This document shows, in pieces, positions 58,273-64,000 of a DNA stretch of 64,000 bases. A model generated the notes under the pieces. It was not told the origin of the DNA. It worked only from the letters and a program-made list of their open reading frames with translations, and ran no database searches. The translations under genes and the position numbers were made by a program. The DNA is from Whalleya microplaca (lineage: Eukaryota; Ascomycota; Sordariomycetes; Xylariales; Xylariaceae): positions 496,001 through 560,000 of the forward strand of contig MU385721.1 of assembly GCA_022497155.1 (NCBI GenBank), in the 5' to 3' direction. Within the stretch, counting starts at the first letter, position 1. Each line of letters begins with the position of its first letter.

Positions 58273-60852
58273 TCACATCTTGAGCTCCATGGCGCGACAC
58301 TTGGTGCACAGGACGAAGGACTCGCCGCGCTCCTCCATGGGGAAGATCTGGCCGTCGTCGAAGCCGCCGTGGCAGGCGGCGCAGCGGAAGCACTCGTCGT
58401 GCCACTCGGCGCCGAGGGCGCGGACGTACTGGCCGATGACGGCCTTACGACAGCGGCGGCACTTGGGGGCGCGGCGCTCGGTGCGCTTGGTCTGGCAGTT
58501 GACGCACCAGGCGTAGCCGTCCTTCTCGATGTGCGTCATGCCGCGCTCGAACGGGTCGCCGCACTCGGCGCAGAAGAAGTGCCCGTAGTGCCAGTGCGCC
58601 CCCAGCGCCACCACGTGCTCCCCCAGGATCGGCGTCTTGCAGTGCTGGCACCGCGGCGCATACAGCTCGTGCCAGTCCAGGTGGCAGTAGAACCGCAGCC
58701 GCGCGTCCCCGTCCTCCGCCATCGTCTGCCCCGGCTCCTCGTCCAGCTCCTCGCCCGCGGCGCGTCGTCGGATCCGCTCCAGGCGCGCCGCGCGGTGGTG
58801 GTCCGGCTCCGGGCTGATCTCGAGCGCCTCGAGGTTCGTCCCGCACGTGTAGCAGCGGAAGCATTGCGGGTGGAAGCGCTCGGAGGCGCCGTTCAGTGCC
58901 ACGAAACGTCCCTCGATCGGAAAGTTGCATTCGTGGCAGATGGCGGTTGCACGGCGTGATGCTCCTGGGTCCGGGGACCAGTGGCCTTGCGGGAGGCCGC
59001 CTCCTCGTGCGTTACGCAGGTGCGATAGCGCTGTCTTGGGGTTCGGAAGTGGTCTAGCTGAAGGCTTTTGGTTGTCATCAGGCGTAACGATAGCTGGGAT
59101 ACCAGGCCTGTTGTCGTCGCTGCTATCGTCGCCAGGCAGGACAATAGATGGGACAGCCGGGCTGTCATTCGAAACGGCAATACTTGGCCTTTTCCTATGA
59201 GGACTACCTCCACTATCTACTTGAATACTTGGGACGCCTGGTGTCCTAGTCGACCGTGATGGCGGCGGCGGGGCCTGAACATCCGGCGTAACTGCGACAG
59301 CAGAGACAGGCGGCTGTGGACCTTGCGCCGGCTGCTTCTGCCCGACCCCGTGAGGGATTCTGCTGGGCTCTTCTGGCTTTGAATCAGTGGCCTCTTCCGG
59401 GGCTTTCCAGTTTTTGTCAAAGCTTACGATTGGACGTCCGGGGCGGTCACTGACCGCAGACGGAGTCGGGAGTTTCGCGCTACGGTCCTTGAGCCGCATG
59501 CTTGTTGCCTGCCTAATATCGTCACTGCGGATTTCCATGCCATTCTTCTTGGGGATGTCTTGAGAAGTGCGCGGAGAGTCCGATGGACTGTTCATCGTGT
59601 AGTTGGGATTGCGGGACTGGGTTGGGGAGTTCTTGTGGATTTCGACTATGGACACTTTCTTGGAGATTGAAGGGGTAGCACCATCTGAATCAGACTCGGA
59701 TGCAAACTGCACTTTATTGGGAGGGTTCCTTGTCTTCTTCAGAGCAGGTAAGTCCGCTGGCATTCGAGGCTGCCGGGGATTCCGTTCAGGTGCACTACCT
59801 TCAGGCTCCTCCCAGATTTGGTCACCAGAAAAGGGCCTCTCGATCTCTCCAGTAATATTGCGTTTCATGCTGCTAAGACGACGACCGGCCGAGCCAGGGC
59901 GCGGCGCATTGTGAGATTTCCCCTTTGACGACCCACTCGAGACATTTCGATTCACACTCTCCCGGCGACTCCCTGGAGAGGATGCCCGGTCACTACCAGA
60001 CGAACTAGTAGGAGAAAAGGATCGTATTGAATCTCTCGCCAGCCCGGTGGCCCCAATATCGCTGCCGTAGCGTCCGGCGCTAGCCGTGCGTGCATGCGCA
60101 TAGCTATTCTTTCGCATGTGTGGCTTATAACGGTAAGGTGTACCAGGCTCAGGGGGCTTCACACCATGTTGGTGTTGCCAGACTAGTTCAGCTGCTTCGT
60201 CTAGAGCAGCACCGTAGATTCGAGTTTCGTCATCGTCTTGCGGTTTGTCGTCGTCCTTGTCCTTGTCCTGGTCTTTAAGGTCCATAGCATCCATGGCCTG
60301 GTGGAGCGAAAAGGCCTCTTCCTTCTCCATCCAACGCTGACCACGCTCAATGTATGTGGCAGTGGGGACAACTTCCGAAGGCTTCAACGGGGGCGTGGCG
60401 GGCTTCTCTGGGTAGTAGTCTCTTCCTGACGTGCTCAACGTAGAATACCGAGAAGCCATACTACCAGCATAGCTGGGGCGACTGCCTCGTGGTCTGGGTG
60501 CATCGGAATTCGTTCTTTGACGGCTGCTATTGATTTCGGACTTCACAGACGGACTACCAAGGGATTTACGCCCTCCAAAGGGGGACGAACGACCGGCTTG
60601 AGGCGACGAACGGTCCTCAAAAGGGGATTCACGACCGCCAACGGGAGTAGAACGGCCTGTCGCAAATCGATCTAGTGATTCTCGGGTCGACTTTGCCGAT
60701 GATGGTAGTGGCCGTGCTCCTACAGGGCGATTGGTGCGGCTATCTCGAAGACCAGCTAGATATGTAGCTATAGAAATGATAATGTTAGCTTCAGTGCATG
60801 ATTGCAGGCATATATATGTCCTTTCTGAGGGGGTTCGAACCAAATTGTTCAC
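58273..60852 (-). CDS. LIM-domain protein, paxillin-like (three LIM domains)
   Basis: The open frame encodes 859 residues. The last 225 hold three zinc-binding LIM domains: LIM1 (from about 636, CHECNFPIEGRF..HPQCFRCYTCG, with a 40-residue charged insert before FYCHLDW), LIM2 (about 733, CQHCKTPILGEH..HYGHFFCAECG) and LIM3 (about 800, CRRCRKAVIGQYV..WHDECFRCAAC). The first 630 residues are Ser/Pro-rich and look disordered. Fungal paxillin-like proteins such as Pxl1 act at the cytokinetic ring and polarity sites; this role is by family analogy. The true 5' end is uncertain: a CTAAC branch site (60784-60789) and a TATAG acceptor suggest coding starts at 60767 after an intron, but no upstream exon joining in frame was found. 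Confidence 0.88.
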   Translation of the reverse strand: MNNLVRTPSERTYICLQSCTEANIIISIATYLAGLRDSRTNRPVGARPLPSSAKSTRESLDRFATGRSTPVGGRESPFEDRSSPQAGRSSPFGGRKSLGSPSVKSEINSSRQRTNSDAPRPRGSRPSYAGSMASRYSTLSTSGRDYYPEKPATPPLKPSEVVPTATYIERGQRWMEKEEAFSLHQAMDAMDLKDQDKDKDDDKPQDDDETRIYGAALDEAAELVWQHQHGVKPPEPGTPYRYKPHMRKNSYAHARTASAGRYGSDIGATGLARDSIRSFSPTSSSGSDRASSPGSRRESVNRNVSSGSSKGKSHNAPRPGSAGRRLSSMKRNITGEIERPFSGDQIWEEPEGSAPERNPRQPRMPADLPALKKTRNPPNKVQFASESDSDGATPSISKKVSIVEIHKNSPTQSRNPNYTMNSPSDSPRTSQDIPKKNGMEIRSDDIRQATSMRLKDRSAKLPTPSAVSDRPGRPIVSFDKNWKAPEEATDSKPEEPSRIPHGVGQKQPAQGPQPPVSAVAVTPDVQAPPPPSRSTRTPGVPSIQVDSGGSPHRKRPSIAVSNDSPAVPSIVLPGDDSSDDNRPGIPAIVTPDDNQKPSARPLPNPKTALSHLRNARGGGLPQGHWSPDPGASRRATAICHECNFPIEGRFVALNGASERFHPQCFRCYTCGTNLEALEISPEPDHHRAARLERIRRRAAGEELDEEPGQTMAEDGDARLRFYCHLDWHELYAPRCQHCKTPILGEHVVALGAHWHYGHFFCAECGDPFERGMTHIEKDGYAWCVNCQTKRTERRAPKCRRCRKAVIGQYVRALGAEWHDECFRCAACHGGFDDGQIFPMEERGESFVLCTKCRAMELKM

Positions 60853-61143
60853 TGTTCATGTAGGTAGGTGACGGCGGCGTCACCTTTCGTGGGGAACACC
60901 GTTCCTTGGACTTGCTTCGCGTCACCATGTTGGTGAAGGTAGCGTAATAATAAATGTGAGCTGGGAAATACTGTCAACTGATATGAGGATGTTCTAAACT
61001 GTAATCGCGTGCGTGATCAAGTAGATGAAAGGTGGGCTGTTGTTGACAGAGGTGAGATGGGACTTGCGACAGCAGAGGATCAAATAGCTGCAAGCTTGTC
61101 TTGTATTGATATTTGAAGCTGTTTACAGGTGATTTACCTATGA

Positions 61144-61197
61144 GGTTGCCAGGGTTGCCAGGGCTGTCAGGGTTGTCAGGGTTGTCAGGGTTGTCAG
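61144..61197. repeat. 9-bp minisatellite
   Basis: Six head-to-tail units of AGGGTTGTC or AGGGTTGCC. Non-coding. Confidence 0.75.
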
Positions 61198-62461
61198 GGA
61201 AGGATTATTTATTGCAGCAAGACTTGTGTGTATGTACTTGTTGTATGTATGTTTCACGGTGAATCATAATGCATGATGATGTGTCTTGGTCCTTTTATTG
61301 GGTTGGGTTTGCCAGCGGTGGGAGGGAGAGATAACGTTGGAGCTCCGAGGTCTGGCTGTCCAATGTTTTGCTTTGGATTGCTTTACACCGGGTCCGAACG
61401 TTGCCACGGCAGCCGTGGGACAAGTGGCTCCCCTGGAGAACCCCGTAAGTGGCCCACTTGCACTCTCACTTGCGAGGCACTTGCACTCCTCCATGAACCA
61501 TGTCACCTAGGTCGTCCAGCCAATGATGGTTATCTGTCTTGATAGGTAGGAACTAGGTATGTATACTAGATTGTATGTACATAGATTACCGAGTATGTAC
61601 CTAGGTACCTCTGTTCCCTCCATCCAGGCTGTCAGGGCAGTCAATCCACAGTCCACTACCTATTGTCTGGTGCAGCCATCAACCATTCATCAACCATCGA
61701 AGCACCAGCAGCCTTACCATTGAACAACTCTGACTACTACTGCTGCATGCAGATACTGTCTGCCACGTGCCGCCATGCAGATGTATCATACTTACATTGC
61801 CTGTCAACGACACTTCAGCCTCCGTTCCTTTTCTAGCTCATTACGATGATTCTAGCACATGCTCTAGCAACCAATCGGTTTATCTCGTTGGACGTGTCGT
61901 TGCCTACCTAGGTACACCACACTGACCTGTCACACATACATAGTAGCACATACTTCTATACTAACTTTCCAAGTCCAAGCACAAAGTTGCCGCTTCTTCT
62001 CCGATCTGACACCCATCGGCAGAAGGAGGTAAGGGATTGTCCGAGCTTACCTTACAGCCCACAGACACATTGACACGGAAACAAGCGAAAGTTTGGTTTG
62101 CCTACACCGAATCTCCTCGTTTTTGGACATGAGCTTGAATTCCTCATCTGCCATAGTCTTAATATGGCCTCTAATGGAGTCCAGGTGTCTAATCTGTACT
62201 ACCTCAACTTACACCATGACCGAGAAATTGTTCATCAGGACGCAACTGCTATCCTGATTCTCTTTCAAGTAAACCGTAATATTGCTATTCATGGCCATGG
62301 TCATCAAGGTCAATGATAGAGGATCTCCGGACGCGGAGCCATTACGCTATCTAGATCACTTCCTAGCCGCATCCGTGTGGGGCAGCCAGGTCAGTAGCGT
62401 TCCCACCAATCTGCTCTACCTAGGTAGGTACAGATGTACAGTTTAGTTTAGTTTGCTCACG

Positions 62462-62515
62462 AATTCGTTATTCCCGGATTACGGTTGGTAATAAAAGCCC
62501 CGGGAATAACGAATT
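62462..62515. repeat. Perfect 16-bp inverted repeat
   Basis: AATTCGTTATTCCCGG at 62462-62477 is mirrored exactly by CCGGGAATAACGAATT at 62500-62515 with a 22-nt loop. Short outer words (AGTTTAG at about 62440, CTAAACT at about 62577) also mirror each other, which would fit a tiny MITE of about 150 bp. Confidence 0.65.
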
Positions 62516-62621
62516 ACTAGTTTTTCATAGTAGTCATCATTTTCTTATAATCCGGGGTGAGACAATGACTCCAGTCCTAAACTAATGCTGTGCCCGCTTG
62601 CTTGAAATAAAGCGGGAATTA

Positions 62622-62627
62622 TATAAA
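62622..62627 (+). promoter_or_regulatory. TATA box of MFS transporter gene
   Basis: TATAAA lies 114 bp before the start codon at 62736, inside ATTATATAAAAG. Confidence 0.5.
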
Positions 62628-62735
62628 AGTATTGACGAGCTACTAGTGAATCTAGACATGGCAATTGTATTCAATGCTTTATATTCTGCTTCGACTATAT
62701 CATTGTTGTTTTAAAGTCTATAGTGCTTCTATAAA

Positions 62736-63931
62736 ATGTCTGAAATGCAACGCGGCAATAAGGAGAGCCACCCCTCTCCCGATGAGACCCCTACACAGAC
62801 AAATTCTCCGACCGAAAAGGAATTCAAGGAAGGTGGTTTTGGATGGTTAGTTACTATATTGTTTCAAAACATCACACTCGGCCGCCAGTATTAACATCAA
62901 TATACTCATATAGGGTCGTGGTTTTTGCTGTGTTCTTGCTTAATGCCCATACCTGGGGACTGAACTCGGTATGTATAAATGCTACACCGCCTGAAGAGAT
63001 ACAATCCCGTTGCTGACTGAATAACTCTGCACCTAGAGTTATTCTGTCTTTCTGGCATATTACCTTCAGACAGGCGCATTTGGAGCAAGTCCACTTGAGT
63101 ATGCCTTTGTTGGCGGATTGTCTATCTCTATAGGTACGTTCTTGTTATTTTGTATAAGTTAATGTTATCATATGGCTATCATATTTGGGAGCACTGCGAA
63201 CTCAGCGATATAATCAATAGTGCGTTCTACTGACAACTTCATAGCACTTCTAGCATCACCATTAGCAACTGCACTCGCCGGGTCGAAGCGCTGTGGCACA
63301 CAGGGGACTATATTCCTCGGTGCCGTGTTTGAAACGTAAGTCGACTCATAGATTTTCTCAAGACCCGTTAGCTAATATTATATAGCATTGGGTTCGTTGG
63401 CTCATCGTTTGCTACGGAACTATGGCAATTACTCCTAAGTCAAGGTGTCTCTTTCGGTCTTGGGATGGGTTTATGTTTTGTTGCATCCGCCTCTGTACCA
63501 CCACAATGGTTTACAAAACGTCGATCTTTGTCCAGTGCGATCGCAGCTTCAGGGTCTGGCTTTGGTGGGTTGGCCTACTCCCTTGCATCCAATGCCATGA
63601 GTACGTATTCTGGAGTCCTTTCCTTCCTATTCTAGCTTGTCTCGGGAACTATCTGTGTCTAATTAGGATGTTTCTTGAGCCGAGACTCTGGAAATGTTGC
63701 TTAGACTTCGCTTGAGACTTCCCAAGATTAGTTTAGCAGGGTATTGACTAATTTTGGACTTTATATAGTATCACGATTGGGTCTGCCCTGGGCCTTCCGC
63801 ATCTTGGCGATTATATGTATCGTGGTGAATGGTACAGCAAGTTTCTTCAGTGAGTAGCATCCAGAGTCATTAATTTTCCTTGATGTTTCATTTCAGGTCA
63901 AAATCTCCTATTAGGGTATAATCAAGAGTGA
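62736..63931 (+). CDS. MFS transporter, monocarboxylate-porter type, N-terminal half
   Basis: Exons are 62736-62845, 62914-62968, 63037-63133, 63245-63335, 63386-63600, 63769-63849 and possibly 63897-63931. All but the last are supported by in-frame GT-AG joins and family motifs. The sequence shows a hydrophilic N-terminus, then GGFGWVVVFAVFLLNAHTWG, YSVFLAYYLQ, LEYAFVGGLSISI, GVSFGLGMGLCFVASASVPP and WFTKRRSLSSAIAASGSGFG, the A-like signature of fungal MCT-type transporters. About six membrane segments are encoded. Reading on from the last clear join gives TGA at 63929-63931, a protein of 227 residues against about 430 for the family. So the gene is truncated or frameshifted, or its 3' structure lies beyond the window. 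A role in exporting the polyketide is possible, but SUMO and LIM genes lie between. Confidence 0.75.
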
Positions 63932-64000
63932 AAAGCTCCCGAGACAGGTCTCAAAGCTCTCAATAAATTCACCAAACTGTCTAGAAAGAGAAAATACTTA

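Larger units (their letters stand above)
60853..62621. other. Intergenic region
   Basis: About 1.8 kb with no supported gene. It contains a 9-bp minisatellite (61144-61197), three exact TACCTAGGTA palindromes (61598-61607, 61905-61914, 62417-62426) and a perfect 16-bp hairpin (62462-62515). Confidence 0.55.

Noticed and set aside
58174..58959. 261-codon plus-strand open frame
   Set aside because: It is antisense to the LIM domains of the minus-strand gene, with long Ala/Val/Leu runs from GC-rich codons.

Overview
The window is nuclear DNA of a filamentous ascomycete (Pezizomycotina, most likely Sordariomycetes). The evidence is short GT-AG introns with CTAAC/CTGAC branch sites, fungal-type FAD1, GAL10 and SMT3 genes, a highly reducing polyketide synthase, and a strong signature of repeat-induced point mutation (RIP). 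The species cannot be named from the sequence alone.

Region 1-13612 is an AT-rich, gene-free RIP block. CpA and TpG are almost absent over long stretches while CpG persists, as expected for RIP rather than CpG deamination. It holds two ruined Gypsy-type LTR retrotransposons arranged tail to tail, so that about 1-6797 forms a huge imperfect palindrome. The right-hand element (3525-12597, minus strand) can be delimited fully: it has 189-191 bp LTRs, a G-rich polypurine tract, a TAAAA target-site duplication on both sides, and a reverse-transcriptase relic whose catalytic motif has decayed to YINN. A younger, non-coding 1.62 kb LTR element with 312 bp LTRs is nested in it at 9889-11508. A 156 bp solo LTR with a CTAAA duplication lies at 12718-12873.

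Region 13613-35900 has normal base composition. It carries FAD synthase (FAD1), a convergent large SUN-domain nuclear-envelope protein with repeat-rich N-terminus, UDP-glucose 4-epimerase (GAL10) and a 1857-residue ankyrin-repeat/coiled-coil protein. A 4.7 kb gene-poor interval follows, carrying two MITEs: a 470 bp TA-flanked element and a 574 bp hAT-like element with a perfect 8-bp duplication.

Region 36300-55560 looks like a secondary-metabolite cluster: a class A flavin monooxygenase, a short-chain dehydrogenase, a secreted berberine-bridge-like FAD oxidase, an alpha/beta hydrolase of the kind found beside polyketide synthases, and, divergent from the hydrolase over a 524 bp promoter, an 11-exon highly reducing PKS (KS-AT-DH-vestigial CMeT-ER-KR-ACP). 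A plausible logic is assembly of a reduced, non-C-methylated chain by the PKS, trans release by the hydrolase, then tailoring by the three redox enzymes. No pathway transcription factor is seen. The exon 3/exon 4 junction in the PKS ketosynthase does not join in frame with any canonical splice pair, so the gene may be broken or wrongly sequenced there.

Region 55560-64000 holds housekeeping genes (SUMO/SMT3; a three-LIM paxillin-like protein) and, at the right edge, the first half of a monocarboxylate-type MFS transporter that meets an early stop after about six membrane segments. Exon coordinates are manual splice-site calls; products are recognised by motif and family knowledge, not by database search.
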